From positions 62,001 through 126,000 of the forward strand of contig NZ_JARXVM010000001.1 of the NCBI RefSeq assembly GCF_029892285.1: a DNA stretch of 64,000 nucleotides, written 5' to 3'. The position numbers and the translations under genes are program-made. Source of the DNA: Rhizobium sp. SG_E_25_P2. GTDB lineage: Bacteria; Pseudomonadota; Alphaproteobacteria; Rhizobiales; Rhizobiaceae. Positions 28,203 through 37,621 of the stretch are shown here, in pieces. Under the pieces are notes generated by a model that saw only the letters and a program-made list of their open reading frames with translations, made no database searches and was not told the origin of the DNA. The stretch's first letter is position 1. Every line of letters starts with the position of its first letter.

Positions 28203-29051
28203 ATGGCAGAGCGCATCGAGTCCCTCAGAGACATCGTCTCGCATTACGACGTGATCCTCTGCGATGTCTGGGGTGTTTTGCACAATGGCGTCAGCCCCTT
28301 CCCGGAAGCGCCCATGGCGCTGAAGGCCGCCCGCGACGCCGGCGCGACGGTGGTGCTGATCACCAATTCGCCCCGTCCGGGCAAGGATGTCGTCGCCCAG
28401 CTCGACGCGATCGGCGTCGCCCGCGACGCCTATGACCGGATCGTCAGCTCTGGCGACGTGACCCGTAAACTTATCTCCGAAGGTCCCAAGAATATCGCCT
28501 TCATCGGCGCCGATCGCGACACACCGCTTCTTGAGGGGCTGGGCGTCAACGTCGTGTCCGACGAGGAAGGAGAAATCGTCGTTTGCAGCGGCTTTAGGGA
28601 TGACGAGACCGAGACGCCGGAGATGTATCGCGACCGTCTGGCGGCGCTCGTTGCGCGCGGCCTGACAATGATCTGCGCCAATCCCGATCTCGTGGTCGAG
28701 CGCGGCCACAGGCTCATCCCGTGCGCGGGCGCGCTTGCCGCGCTTTACGCCGACCTCGGCGGCGCGACCAGCATCGCCGGCAAGCCGCATGCGCCGATCT
28801 ATGCCGCCTCTCTCCTTGAGGCGGAAGCCGCTCGCGGTCCCGTCGATCGCGCACGCGTGCTGGCTGTTGGAGATGGCATGCCGACCGACGTCAAGGGCGC
28901 GATCAGCCAGGGTCTCGACCTTCTCTACATTTCCGCCGGCATCCATGCCCGCGACTACATGACCGGCGATGTGACCGATATCGACCGGATGAACGCCTTC
29001 CTCGCCGCCCACCAGGCCGAACCGCGCTGGTGGATGCCGCGCCTCGCCTGA
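28203..29051 (+). CDS. HAD-IIA family hydrolase, TIGR01459 type (NagD-like)
   Basis: The 282-aa protein has HAD motif I as LCDVWGVLHNG with the two aspartates replaced by the D-x-W style of the IIA/NagD group, motif II as VLITNSPRPG, and motif IV as VGDGMPTDVKGA. The size and the large cap after motif II fit subclass IIA. It sits 7 bases upstream of ribF-type sequence. This pairing is common in rhizobia and suggests a phosphatase working near flavin metabolism, but the substrate is not known. Confidence 0.87.
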   Translation: MAERIESLRDIVSHYDVILCDVWGVLHNGVSPFPEAPMALKAARDAGATVVLITNSPRPGKDVVAQLDAIGVARDAYDRIVSSGDVTRKLISEGPKNIAFIGADRDTPLLEGLGVNVVSDEEGEIVVCSGFRDDETETPEMYRDRLAALVARGLTMICANPDLVVERGHRLIPCAGALAALYADLGGATSIAGKPHAPIYAASLLEAEAARGPVDRARVLAVGDGMPTDVKGAISQGLDLLYISAGIHARDYMTGDVTDIDRMNAFLAAHQAEPRWWMPRLA

Positions 29052-29067
29052 GAGGGATATGCCGCGC

Positions 29068-30048
29068 ATGACCGTGTTTCACCGAAACGAAAATCGCGGC
29101 GATCTGCCCGAGTCGCTGGAAGGCGGCGTGCTGGCGATCGGCAATTTCGACGGCGTACATCGCGGACATCAGGCGGTGTTGTCGCGCGCGCTGGAGATCG
29201 CAAGCCTGGAAGGCGCGCCGACGCTCGCATTGACCTTCGAGCCACATCCCCGCACGGTCTTCAATCCTGACAAGCCTGTCTTCCGTCTGACGCCTGCGCC
29301 TCTCAAGGCGCGGCTTCTGGAATCCATGGGCTTCAACGCCGTTCTCGAATATCCCTTCGACCGCGCCTTTTCCGGCCGCTCGGCGGAGGAGTTCATCCAG
29401 TCCATCCTGAAGGACTGGATCGGCGTGCGCCATGTGGTGACCGGCTTCGATTTCCATTTCGGCAAGGGGCGCGAGGGCGGCCCCGCTTTCCTGCTTGAAG
29501 CCGGCGGTCGCCATGGCTTCGGCGTCACGCTTGTCGACGCCTTTCGCGACGAGAATACGGAAGTCGTCTCCTCTAGCCGCATTCGGACGCTGATCGGCGA
29601 AGGCGATGTCTCCCAGGCTGCTGGCCTGCTCGGCTATCGCTACACGGTTGAAGCGCCTGTTATCCATGGCAAGAAGCTTGGCCGCACCATCGGCTTTCCA
29701 ACCGCCAATATGGCTTTGCCATCCGAATGCGGTCTTAAGCCCGGCGTCTATGCCGTGCGCTTCCGCAAGCAAGACGGTGTGATCCATGACGGCGTCGCAA
29801 GCTTCGGCTATAGGCCGACCGTGACGGATAATGGCGCAGCGCTGCTTGAAACCATGCTGTTCGATTTTTCCGGCGATCTCTATGGGCAAAACTGTTCGGT
29901 GTCTTTCTTCGGGTTTCTGCGCCCGGAAGAGAAATATGACGGGCTCGACCCTTTGATCGTCCAAATGAATCGCGATGTCGAGGAGGCGCGCGCACTCCTC
30001 GCGCGCGTCCAGCCGCTTGGCGAACTTGACCGCATGGCGGCATTTTGA
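29068..30048 (+). CDS. ribF: Bifunctional riboflavin kinase / FAD synthetase
   Basis: RibF phosphorylates riboflavin to FMN and adenylylates FMN to FAD. The N-terminal nucleotidyltransferase domain has AIGNFDGVHRGHQAVL and the SSSRIRTLI motif. The C-terminal flavokinase domain has GRTIGFPTANM and ends near residue 300. The full length is 326 aa from the ATG at 29068. An ATG at 29059 is only 2 bases after AGAGGG, whereas 29068 is 11 bases away, so the start is uncertain by 3 codons. It follows the HAD gene closely and is probably in its operon. Confidence 0.95.
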   Translation: MTVFHRNENRGDLPESLEGGVLAIGNFDGVHRGHQAVLSRALEIASLEGAPTLALTFEPHPRTVFNPDKPVFRLTPAPLKARLLESMGFNAVLEYPFDRAFSGRSAEEFIQSILKDWIGVRHVVTGFDFHFGKGREGGPAFLLEAGGRHGFGVTLVDAFRDENTEVVSSSRIRTLIGEGDVSQAAGLLGYRYTVEAPVIHGKKLGRTIGFPTANMALPSECGLKPGVYAVRFRKQDGVIHDGVASFGYRPTVTDNGAALLETMLFDFSGDLYGQNCSVSFFGFLRPEEKYDGLDPLIVQMNRDVEEARALLARVQPLGELDRMAAF

Positions 30049-30232
30049 GCATTCGGCGTCGCGTCAAGGCTCATGCAAGCCAGCCGCCGAAAGCCTAAGC
30101 TTCGCTCAAGATAGACGCCTTACCAACAGGCCCATGGACAGCCCGCCACGGCCAAAAGCCGCGCGTGGGATGCGAACCGCCTTCGCATCTCTCCACGGCT
30201 GGTCTGTCCTACTTCTTTTTCTGGAGCAGGTT

Positions 30233-31348
30233 TTGGCCACACTTTCCCTGATCATTCCGGTGGAAACGCGCGACGAAAGTCCGGCCGAACTCCTGTTATC
30301 TCTGGCCGAGAACCTGAAAGCGGATCTCGAAATCCTGCTCGCCGCGCCTGACCGGCAGACGGCGGATGCGCTCGATCTCGACCAACTCATCGTGCAGGAT
30401 TCAAGAGCGCGCATCTTCATTCCGGCGTCTCCACCGACTTCGTCGCTATCGCTGTGGTCCTCGGCCATCGAAGCCTCCAAAGGCGCATGGATCTCCGTCG
30501 TCAAGCCGAAGGACGGCTTCGAACCGGAAGCAGGGCGGATAGCCGACGCGGTGAAGGCCAAGATCGGTAAGGTCGACGCGCTGGCCTGGAACGCCATTCC
30601 GATCAGCGCCGACGCGGACCCGACAAGGGAAGAATCCGTCGGGCTGCCCACAGGCTTCGACCCCTTCCCTTATGAGAAGACCAATCTCCTCAAAGCGTTC
30701 TTTCTCTGGGAAGGCAGTCTCGCCACACCGAAAGCGCCATTCGGCCTCTATCACGGCATCCTGTCGCGCGAGTTGGCGAACAACATCGCCTCAACGATCA
30801 AAGCCGCAGGCCGTGATCACGATCTGCCGCAATGGGAATGGGCGGCGCGGGTGATGCTGATCGGCGAAAACTTCGTCTTCTGCCCTCGTCCGCTCTCCAT
30901 TGTCGACCAGCGGCCCTATGCGCCGCCAGCGCGCTATGTCCAGCGCGCCGATTTCCCAATCCATGCCGGACTCGGCGTAACGGGCGGCATCATCGAAATC
31001 CAGAGCGCGCTGTTTGCCGAAATGGGCGCAGCCTGGACCGGCGCGCCCGAGCATGTCATCCGCGCGATCCTGATCGATTGCGTCGGTGAGACCGACCCCG
31101 CCCGGTTCGGCGCCAAATGCTACGGCTATCGCCAGGCGCTCGCGGCTTGGGAGGGCGGCCGGCATGCGCATCTGTTCCAGCCGACATTTACCGGCCCTCG
31201 CCCGCTTGAACGCCGCCGCGGTCTGCATGGCACGACGCTGATGGTGGATCGCCATATCGGCGGGGCGCGCAACGCCATCGAATTCTATCGGGTGATCCGC
31301 AATTTCCTGGCCCCGATTGGCCTTATGTGCGGCGGCGTGGCTGTCTGA
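30233..31348 (+). CDS. Glycosyltransferase family 2-like protein
   Basis: The protein starts TLSLIIPVETRDESPAE, the usual first beta strand of GT-A family 2 enzymes. I therefore choose a TTG at 30233, preceded by GGAG at 30223, giving 371 aa. ATG codons at 30134 and 30170 are in frame but add sequence (ASLHGWSVLLLF) unlike the family. The fold of the middle part is not clear to me; a DxD-type motif is not obvious, so activity is uncertain. The gene converges on the GT4 gene with 6 bp between stops. Together with the radical SAM gene it may build or modify a surface polysaccharide. Confidence 0.65.
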   Translation: MATLSLIIPVETRDESPAELLLSLAENLKADLEILLAAPDRQTADALDLDQLIVQDSRARIFIPASPPTSSLSLWSSAIEASKGAWISVVKPKDGFEPEAGRIADAVKAKIGKVDALAWNAIPISADADPTREESVGLPTGFDPFPYEKTNLLKAFFLWEGSLATPKAPFGLYHGILSRELANNIASTIKAAGRDHDLPQWEWAARVMLIGENFVFCPRPLSIVDQRPYAPPARYVQRADFPIHAGLGVTGGIIEIQSALFAEMGAAWTGAPEHVIRAILIDCVGETDPARFGAKCYGYRQALAAWEGGRHAHLFQPTFTGPRPLERRRGLHGTTLMVDRHIGGARNAIEFYRVIRNFLAPIGLMCGGVAV

Positions 31349-31354
31349 GAGCGC

Positions 31355-32554
31355 TCAGCCGGCAAGTTCACGCCAGCAGGGATGATCGGGAAAGGCGGCG
31401 CGGAAATGGGCGAGCGTGCCCTTGGCGGCGCGTTCGGCTGTCGGTGTCGCCATAGTCTCCGACCCGCCTTGAGTGCTGCGCAGCCAATCCAGCGGCGTCT
31501 TGCCGACAATAGCGGAAAAATCTGGTTTCCGTTTGTCCTCTCGCAGGACCTCGGACCAGAGACGGATGAAAGCCGTCGCCGAGTTCGCTGGGGAAAAAGC
31601 GCGCGCACGCTCGACCGCCGCGCGACCGAGCGCGTCGCACTGGGCTGCATCATCCAACACGCCATCCAGCAATGCCGCGCAGTCCGCGAGCGAGCTTGCG
31701 ACGAGGCCGTCCTTGCCGTGACTGACGATCGCTTTTTCCGCCGGATTGGCCAGAACGGCGGGAGCCAGACCCAGCGACATCGCCTCGATCAGCGCGTTTT
31801 CGGCAGTGCCATAGTGATCGGGTTGCAAGGGATAAAAGAAGATATGGGAGGCCGACAGCGCCGCTGCGGGGTTTTCGGTCTGGCCCATGAAGGCCACACG
31901 CTCGGGGTGGCGCATGGCGCGGGCGCGGGCCGCAACCTCGCCCTGGGGATCGAAGGCGCCCCAGATGGCGACAACGACATCATGCTGCATGGCGTCGATA
32001 GCATCGAAGAAACCCGGATGCATCTTCACGAAATCCACCGTGCCGAGATAGCAGATGGGCGCGCCTTGAGGCACGTCATCAGCGCCGGTCTCGAAGCCGA
32101 AGCCGCTGCCGATGCTGGACAGGCGCGCCCTTGTCGCCGCAGGCAAGGCCTCGGCAAGCGCGAGCGACGCCGGCGTCGTGAAGACGAAGCGATGAGCGGC
32201 GCTGAACAGCCGTGGATCGATCACCGGACGAAACAGGCCGGAGACATGCGACCAGAACACCGTGCGCATCGGCGGCAGGAGATCGCTGGCCAGGCATTCA
32301 TAGAGACGCGGATGGTTCCAGAACTCGAACTGGACGATGTCGGCTCCCGCCGCCTGCGCCGCGACATCTTCCATCCCTCTGGCAAACCGCACCTCGGCGC
32401 CGCTTTCGGCTATGGCATCCGCGTAGCGCTTGTCACGTGGTTCTTCCAGGAGCAGATAAGTTTGCTGGACGGAAGAAGGCATGGCGGCGCTCAGGGCGGC
32501 ATGCGCCTTGCCGACGCCGCCGCCCAGATGGGCCGTCACATGCAGGATATTCAT
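31355..32554 (-). CDS. Glycosyltransferase family 4 (group 1) protein
   Basis: The 399-aa protein begins MNILHVTAHLGGGVGKAHAAL, a typical GT-B N-terminal glycine-rich loop of group 1 transferases. The C-terminal domain has the nucleotide-sugar site YGTAENALIEAMSLGLAPAVL, with the ExxxxxE glutamates present as E-N-A-L-I-E. No signal peptide or membrane helix is evident. Its start overlaps the stop of the radical SAM gene by 4 bp (ATGA), so the two are co-translated. Confidence 0.88.
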   Translation of the reverse strand: MNILHVTAHLGGGVGKAHAALSAAMPSSVQQTYLLLEEPRDKRYADAIAESGAEVRFARGMEDVAAQAAGADIVQFEFWNHPRLYECLASDLLPPMRTVFWSHVSGLFRPVIDPRLFSAAHRFVFTTPASLALAEALPAATRARLSSIGSGFGFETGADDVPQGAPICYLGTVDFVKMHPGFFDAIDAMQHDVVVAIWGAFDPQGEVAARARAMRHPERVAFMGQTENPAAALSASHIFFYPLQPDHYGTAENALIEAMSLGLAPAVLANPAEKAIVSHGKDGLVASSLADCAALLDGVLDDAAQCDALGRAAVERARAFSPANSATAFIRLWSEVLREDKRKPDFSAIVGKTPLDWLRSTQGGSETMATPTAERAAKGTLAHFRAAFPDHPCWRELAG

Positions 32555-33630
32555 TCAGCGGCGACGGGCGTCGGCATGTTCAGGCCGCCGGGAGCGGGAA
32601 CCGCCGGATTGATCTTGACCTTGGCGCGGAAGCGCTCGAGCAGCATTTCGCGGTGATCGTCGATATTGTCGGGCAGGCAGTGGGTGAGCTGGCCGCAGGA
32701 ACCGCAGACCTTGTTTTCGCAGCGGCGGCCTTCGAGATGCTGCAGCCGGAGCGAATTCATCTTGTCCGACATCCAGATCTTCGACAGCGGCTCGGTGCGG
32801 ACATCACCGATGATCAGCTTGCGGCTCCAGTCGAGGAAGCAGGACGACACCAGGCCGTCGGCATTCACGCTCATGGCGTAGAAGATATAAGGGCAGGTGT
32901 CGGTGGGACGCAGTTGCTGCTGATAGATGCCGACATCGCCGATCTTGATGCCGGAACGCTCTTCGACATTGAACTCGGGCCAACAGGGCGCGAAATTCTC
33001 GATGAAGATGCGGTCGCAATAATCGCCGAACGTGTCGAAGAATTCCTGGCGCTGCGCCTCGGTGATCAACTCGCCGGGGATCTTGATCGACACTTCCATG
33101 TCGCCCTTGTTGTCATAGAGCCATTTCACGCCCTCGACGAATTTCGGGAAATCGAAATTGAAGCCGGTAAACTTCTGATAGGTCTCATTGGTCATGCCGT
33201 CGACGGAGATGTTGATCTTGTCGAGGCCGGCCTCGATGACGGGCGCGAGCCGTTCGGGCGTGAGGAAAGTGCCATTTGTGGTGGTGTCGATATAGTCGAC
33301 ATAACCCGACTGCTTGGCGTAGCGGATCATGTCGGCCAAGCGCTTGTTAAGGAAGGGCTCGCCATCCTTATACATGCGCAGCACCTTGATCGGCTTGCCG
33401 AAGGCGGCGAGGTCGTCGATCACCTTGGTGAAGACCTCATATTTCATCGCGCCCTGATAACGGCCGGTATCGGCGATCAGCTGGCGGTGCCCTGTCGGGC
33501 AAAAGGTGCATTTGAAATTGCAGGAACTCGCGGGATCCACGAACACGATGAAGGGCGTCTCGAGCGGGATCACCGTCTCTAGAGCCGTGCGCCCTTCCAG
33601 ATTAATTCTCGGCTTCAACTGCGCTTTCAT
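32551..33630 (-). CDS. Radical SAM/SPASM domain protein
   Basis: The 359-aa protein has the radical SAM cluster CxxxCxxC at C37, C41 and C44 (CNFKCTFC), which binds a 4Fe-4S cluster and SAM. The C-terminal SPASM region carries further cysteines (CPYIFYAM, SSCFLDW, CENKVCGSCGQLTHC) for auxiliary clusters. Such proteins modify peptides, sugars or tRNA. With a GT4 gene coupled behind it and a GT2 gene beyond, a role in making an unusual sugar or glycoconjugate is possible (inference). The ATG at 33630 is chosen over one at 33684 because GGAG lies upstream at suitable distance. Confidence 0.9.
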   Translation of the reverse strand: MKAQLKPRINLEGRTALETVIPLETPFIVFVDPASSCNFKCTFCPTGHRQLIADTGRYQGAMKYEVFTKVIDDLAAFGKPIKVLRMYKDGEPFLNKRLADMIRYAKQSGYVDYIDTTTNGTFLTPERLAPVIEAGLDKINISVDGMTNETYQKFTGFNFDFPKFVEGVKWLYDNKGDMEVSIKIPGELITEAQRQEFFDTFGDYCDRIFIENFAPCWPEFNVEERSGIKIGDVGIYQQQLRPTDTCPYIFYAMSVNADGLVSSCFLDWSRKLIIGDVRTEPLSKIWMSDKMNSLRLQHLEGRRCENKVCGSCGQLTHCLPDNIDDHREMLLERFRAKVKINPAVPAPGGLNMPTPVAAE

Positions 33631-33752
33631 CAGGCCATCACTCCGGTGAGCGATCCGGTTCAAGGCCGAATCGACCAAATGCACTGTAATCGTGCCCCAT
33701 AATAGTTAACCTATTTCACAACAGGGTGGCGCGAGGCTGACCGCGAATTATG

Positions 33753-34445
33753 CTAAAGCGCCGCCTTGACGGCAGCCACGATCTCGCCGATCCGCTTGTC
33801 GCCCTCATGCTCCGGCTTGCGCGCCCGCACGAGGCAGGCCTCGGAGCGGAGGATAAGCCCGTCAGAGAGGATCTTGAGGTGATTGGCGCGAAGCGTCGAT
33901 CCCGTGGTGGTGATGTCGACGATGATGTCGGCCTGGCCTGCGGCCGGCGCGCCTTCGGTGGCGCCGAGGCTCTCCACGATCCGGTAGAGCTGGATGCCAT
34001 GGGTGCGGGAGAAGAACTGCTGCGTCAGCCGCCAGTATTTGGTGGCGATGGCGAGGCGGCGGCCGTGGCGGGCGCGGAAATCGGCGGCGACATCGGCCAG
34101 ATCGGCCATGGAATCGACATCCAGCCAGATCTCTGGCGCCGCGACGACGACATCCGCATGGCCGAAGCCGAGCCGAACGCAGAATTCGGCGCGCCTGTCG
34201 ACATCGGCGACGTCTTCGCGCATCAGGTCTTCGCCGGTGACGCCGAAATCGACGGTTCCGGCGCCGATTTCGCGGGCGATTTCAGACGCCGAGAGAAAGG
34301 CGATCTCGACATCGTCGACGCCTTCGACGCGACCCCGATAGGAGCGGTCATTGCCGACCTGCACGATCTTCATGCCGGCGCGCTCAAAGATCGCCGACGC
34401 GTCGTCCTTCATCCGGCCCTTGGAGGGCAGCGCGATGGTGATCAT
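33753..34445 (-). CDS. hisG: ATP phosphoribosyltransferase, short form
   Basis: HisG catalyses the first step of histidine biosynthesis, joining ATP and PRPP. At 230 aa this is the short form, which lacks the C-terminal regulatory domain and works as an octamer with HisZ. Motifs include [13 protein letters not shown] at the start and [21 protein letters not shown] near the PRPP loop. Its start overlaps the end of hisZ by 4 bp, so the two are coupled. Confidence 0.96.
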   Translation of the reverse strand: MITIALPSKGRMKDDASAIFERAGMKIVQVGNDRSYRGRVEGVDDVEIAFLSASEIAREIGAGTVDFGVTGEDLMREDVADVDRRAEFCVRLGFGHADVVVAAPEIWLDVDSMADLADVAADFRARHGRRLAIATKYWRLTQQFFSRTHGIQLYRIVESLGATEGAPAAGQADIIVDITTTGSTLRANHLKILSDGLILRSEACLVRARKPEHEGDKRIGEIVAAVKAAL

Positions 34446-35566
34446 CTCGTCTCTCCCTTCACCGCCTCGATGCGGTCGAGCCAGAGGGCGAAGCCCACGG
34501 CGGGAATGTGATCGGCGGCGCCGAGCAGCGTCAGCATGCGGTCATAGCGACCGCCGCCGGCCAATACCCGGTGGTCGCCGCGCTCGGTGATCTCGAAGAC
34601 AAGGCCGGTGTAATAATCGAGCGGACGGCCAAAGGCGGCGCGCCATGTGATGTCGGCCAAGGACACGCCGGCCTGGGCGAAGGCCGCCACGCGCGCGTCG
34701 AAGCCTGAGATCGCTTTCTCCAGCGGCAGACCAGCGGCGCTGGCGAAATCGGCCAGCACGCCCGGCGCATAGCGCAGGCTGACATTGAGCGACAGGAATT
34801 CCTTGAGCGCATCGAGCTTGGCGGTATCCAGCGAAGCGCCGGCCAGCGTCCGCTTTTCCTTGAGACGGCGGAGGATATCCATAGGCGAGCGGCTGGCATT
34901 GGTGAGATAGCCGGTGCGCTCCATCTCTGCTTCGAGATAGGAGGCTAGCCCTTCGTCGTCGCCAGCCTCCAGCATCGCCTCGACCTTAGGGTCGAGACCG
35001 GCGATCGGTTCGGGCCGCGCGAGACGCGCAATCATGGCTTCGAGCAGATCGGTCTGGCCGAAGGCGCGCACGAGCCGCTTCTGCCAGCCCGTCGGCAGGC
35101 CGAGTGCTGCCACAACCGCTTCGAACACCGCCTGATCGCCGATGGTGACGGCGAAGGCCTTGCCCCTAAGCGTGCGCGTCAGACAGGCGATCGCGTCAGC
35201 CACGGTGCGGGCGTCGGCGCGGGCGAAATCCTGATCGCCGAGATCCTCGATGCCCGCCTGATAAAACTCATTGCCGCCTTCGCGACGCTGGCGGAAGACT
35301 TCGCCGAGATAGGCGTAACGCTTGGGCGTGCCGGTGGCCGTCTCGATATGACGGAGACAGACGGGGATAGTGAATTCCGGCCTGAGGCAGAGGCTTTCGC
35401 CGGTTTCGCTCTCGGTGAGGAAAATGCGCCGACGCAGATCCTCGCCGGCCATATCGAGAAAGGGCGCGGCGGGCTGGATGATCGGCGTGTCGACGCGCTC
35501 AGTGCCGAGTTCCGTAAAAAGCGCAAAGAGATCCGCTGCGAAAGCGGGGCTATTGATTAGAGGCAT
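34442..35566 (-). CDS. hisZ: ATP phosphoribosyltransferase regulatory subunit
   Basis: HisZ is a histidyl-tRNA synthetase paralogue without charging activity that activates short HisG and mediates feedback by histidine. The 373-aa protein has class II motif 2-like sequence ([15 protein letters not shown]) and [14 protein letters not shown] in place of the HisRS HisA motif. The anticodon-binding domain is absent. The ATG at 35566 is preceded by GAAGGA with 8-base spacing; an upstream ATG at 35587 is less favoured. It follows hisS on the same strand after a 168-bp gap holding a double palindrome. Confidence 0.94.
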   Translation of the reverse strand: MPLINSPAFAADLFALFTELGTERVDTPIIQPAAPFLDMAGEDLRRRIFLTESETGESLCLRPEFTIPVCLRHIETATGTPKRYAYLGEVFRQRREGGNEFYQAGIEDLGDQDFARADARTVADAIACLTRTLRGKAFAVTIGDQAVFEAVVAALGLPTGWQKRLVRAFGQTDLLEAMIARLARPEPIAGLDPKVEAMLEAGDDEGLASYLEAEMERTGYLTNASRSPMDILRRLKEKRTLAGASLDTAKLDALKEFLSLNVSLRYAPGVLADFASAAGLPLEKAISGFDARVAAFAQAGVSLADITWRAAFGRPLDYYTGLVFEITERGDHRVLAGGGRYDRMLTLLGAADHIPAVGFALWLDRIEAVKGETR

Positions 35567-35593
35567 GCGAGCAGTCCTTCTGCGCAAGCGGCA

Positions 35594-35717
35594 TATCCCC
35601 CTCTGTCGCTGCGCGACATCTCCTCCTCAAGGGGGGAGATTGGAGGTAGAATACCGCGATCTCGGCTGGCCAATCTCCCCCCTTGAGGGGGAGATGCCCG
35701 GCAGGGCAGAGGGGGGT
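35594..35717. repeat. RIME-like double palindromic repeat between hisZ and hisS
   Basis: Two arms of about 46 bp (35594-35641 and 35672-35717) are inverted copies of each other, separated by about 30 bp. Each arm contains CCCCCTCTG, an internal hairpin, and CATCTCC-CTCAAGGGGGGAGATT-type sequence. The internal hairpins differ in sequence but both keep pairing (TGTCGC/GCGACA versus TGCCC/GGGCA). This matches the description of Rhizobium intergenic mosaic elements (RIME), about 108 bp with two large palindromes. Confidence 0.75.
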
Positions 35718-35734
35718 AAGCCGCAAGCATCACG

Positions 35735-37330
35735 TCAATCGCCTTTCGCCCGACGGCGATCTTCGGCCTGAGCGGCGAGCATGTCGCGGACCCGCTCGAC
35801 CAGTTCACTCTCGGCCACGGCGACCTGCGCCACGCGGGCTTCGCGCCAGGCGACATTGTCGGTGATTTCGCCCGACAGACGCTTGCCCTCGATGAGATCC
35901 TTGATCTGCACCTCGCCGGCCTCGCGTTCACTCGACCCCTGGATGAGGGCGAGCGGGGCTGAGCGGCGATCGGCATATTTCAGCTGGTCGCCGAAATTCT
36001 TCTTGTTGCCCTGATACATTTCGGCGCGGATGCCGGCATGGCGCAGGTCCTGGACGAATTTCTGGTAGCGGCCGAGGCTTTCGACGTCGCGATCCATGAC
36101 GCAGACGACCACGGGGGCGACCACTTCATCGGCGCCGAGCTTGCCGAGATTCTTCAGCGCCGTCATCAGACGAGAGACGCCGATGGAAAAGCCTGTCGCC
36201 GGCACGGGCTGGCCCATGAAGCGGGAAACAAGACCGTCATATCGCCCGCCGCCGCCGACCGAACCGAAAACGACCTTTTCGCCTTTTTCGTTGGTCACGT
36301 CGAAGGTGAGTTCGGCCTCATAGACGGGGCCGGTGTAATATTCGAGGCCGCGGACAACGGAGGGGTCGATTAGGATGCGTTGAGAACCGTAGCCAGCGGC
36401 TTCAGCCAAAACGGCTATGGTACGCAGTTCGCTGAGACCTTCTGTTAATCTCTGATTCTTATCTCGCCCATAGAAAAATGTATCTATGTTCAGCAGATTG
36501 TCTTTATAGCCGTCACCTACGATTTTCATGTCTTCTAAGCTTCGGTCACCAGCAGCCGCGGCAGGGCTTAGGTGCGAGTAATTAGAGAACACCGCAAGTA
36601 CTGTGTCTATTTGGTCATCAGATAAACCGGCCCCCTTTGTGAAATCGCCCGACTCGTCTTTTCGTCCCGCACCAAGAAGAAGTCGAACTCCCTCCACACC
36701 GAACTTATCGAACTTATCCATCGCCCTGAGCACGCCAAGCCGCCGCCCGGCATTCTCCTCACCGCCGAGACCGATGGCTTCCATAACGCCATCAAGCACC
36801 TTGCGATTGTTCACCCGGATAACATAGTCACCGCGCTTGATGCCGAGCGCTTCCAGCGTATCGGCCATCATCATGCACATTTCGGCATCGGCCTGCACAC
36901 CGGCTGCGCCGACCGTGTCGGCGTCGAACTGCATGAACTGGCGGAAACGGCCGGGGCCGGGCTTTTCGTTGCGGAACACATAGCCGGCCCGATAGGTGCG
37001 GTAGGGCAGCTGGATGTTCTGGAAATTTTCCGCCACATGACGGGCGAGCGGCGCGGTCAGGTCATAACGCAGGCTCATCCACTGTTCGTCATCATCCTGC
37101 AGCGAAAACACGCCTTCGTTGGGGCGGTCGCTGTCCGGCAGGAATTTTCCCAGCGCATCGGTATATTCGAAGAGCGGCGTCTCGATGGGATCGAAACCAT
37201 AGCGCTCATAGACCTCGCGGATCTTCGCCGTCATCTCGTTGACGGCCCGGATATCGGCCGCCTCGCGATCGACGAAGCCGCGCGGCAGGCGGGCCTTGAG
37301 CTTCTGCGGTTTCTTGGGCTTGTCATTCAT
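35735..37330 (-). CDS. hisS: Histidyl-tRNA synthetase
   Basis: HisRS charges tRNA-His. The 531-aa protein has class II motif 1, motif 2 ([19 protein letters not shown]), the HisA motif [14 protein letters not shown] and an anticodon-binding C terminus. The long alphaproteobacterial form carries an insertion domain before HisA. In that region (about residues 203-303, bases 36421-36720) the DNA is noticeably AT-richer than the rest of the gene and the protein looks longer than I recall for related HisRS. No frameshift is present. It is upstream of hisZ-hisG on the same strand. Confidence 0.95.
   Translation of the reverse strand: MNDKPKKPQKLKARLPRGFVDREAADIRAVNEMTAKIREVYERYGFDPIETPLFEYTDALGKFLPDSDRPNEGVFSLQDDDEQWMSLRYDLTAPLARHVAENFQNIQLPYRTYRAGYVFRNEKPGPGRFRQFMQFDADTVGAAGVQADAEMCMMMADTLEALGIKRGDYVIRVNNRKVLDGVMEAIGLGGEENAGRRLGVLRAMDKFDKFGVEGVRLLLGAGRKDESGDFTKGAGLSDDQIDTVLAVFSNYSHLSPAAAAGDRSLEDMKIVGDGYKDNLLNIDTFFYGRDKNQRLTEGLSELRTIAVLAEAAGYGSQRILIDPSVVRGLEYYTGPVYEAELTFDVTNEKGEKVVFGSVGGGGRYDGLVSRFMGQPVPATGFSIGVSRLMTALKNLGKLGADEVVAPVVVCVMDRDVESLGRYQKFVQDLRHAGIRAEMYQGNKKNFGDQLKYADRRSAPLALIQGSSEREAGEVQIKDLIEGKRLSGEITDNVAWREARVAQVAVAESELVERVRDMLAAQAEDRRRAKGD
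36421..36720 (-). other. AT-richer segment within hisS
   Basis: By hand count about 47% of these 300 bases are G or C, falling to about 40% in 36421-36540, while the next 60 bases (36721-36780) are about 70%. The reading frame is intact. It suggests intragenic replacement or insertion. Confidence 0.7.
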
Positions 37331-37463
37331 GGCGGGCTAATCCGGAGGTCGGTTTTCTCAAGGCCCTCGCTCTAACGGATCATCCGGGGAGCGGCAAGGG
37401 GCAGATGCGCCGCACTGAGCGGCCATCGTTGCGGAATAACGGGAATTCGACTATATCTGGAGT

Positions 37464-37489
37464 GGAAGGCGAGCTTTCGCCCGCCTTCC
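37464..37489 (-). terminator. Hairpin after small ORF copy 1
   Basis: GGAAGGCG pairs with CGCCTTCC around a 10-base centre that itself contains GGCGA/TCGCC pairing. There is no T run, so termination is only inferred. The sequence is kept in all three copies. Confidence 0.5.
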
Positions 37490-37495
37490 GTTTCG

Positions 37496-37585
37496 TTATC
37501 TATAAAGCTGGATGCGGACAATGAGCTGCCAACTCGTCCGCGTTCTCTTTATTTCGAACGTTATGCGCACTGGCAGATGCCACAT
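37496..37585 (-). CDS. Candidate small cationic protein, copy 1 (29 aa)
   Basis: The predicted peptide has the pattern MWxLPVRxTxExKR followed by a second half with RTxW and a hydrophobic-basic alternation ending RIQ. It has six Lys/Arg and one Glu, so it is strongly basic. The alternating pattern would suit a beta hairpin. AGGAG lies 9 bases upstream of the ATG. A hairpin follows 7 bases after the stop. The frame is open further upstream to 37702 (68 aa), but the copy 3 equivalent has a stop there, which favours this short start. Confidence 0.45.
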   Translation of the reverse strand: MWHLPVRITFEIKRTRTSWQLIVRIQLYR

Positions 37586-37606
37586 GACGCATATCTCCTG
37601 TTCGCA

Positions 37607-37621
37607 GGCGAGGCTCTCGCC
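37607..37621 (-). ncRNA. Leader hairpin of module copy 1
   Basis: GGCGAG and CTCGCC pair around a 3-base loop, about 21 bases upstream of the small ORF. A GGGAG/CTCCC hairpin lies just before it in the transcript. In copy 2 the loop base changes while the stem is unchanged, which favours a structured RNA leader. Confidence 0.45.

Noticed and set aside
34442-35566. Second histidyl-tRNA synthetase or pseudogene
   Set aside because: It lacks the HisRS anticodon domain and full catalytic motifs and is coupled to short hisG, so it is hisZ.
36421-36720. Sequencing error or frameshift in hisS
   Set aside because: The frame stays open and the HisRS motifs before and after are in the same frame.
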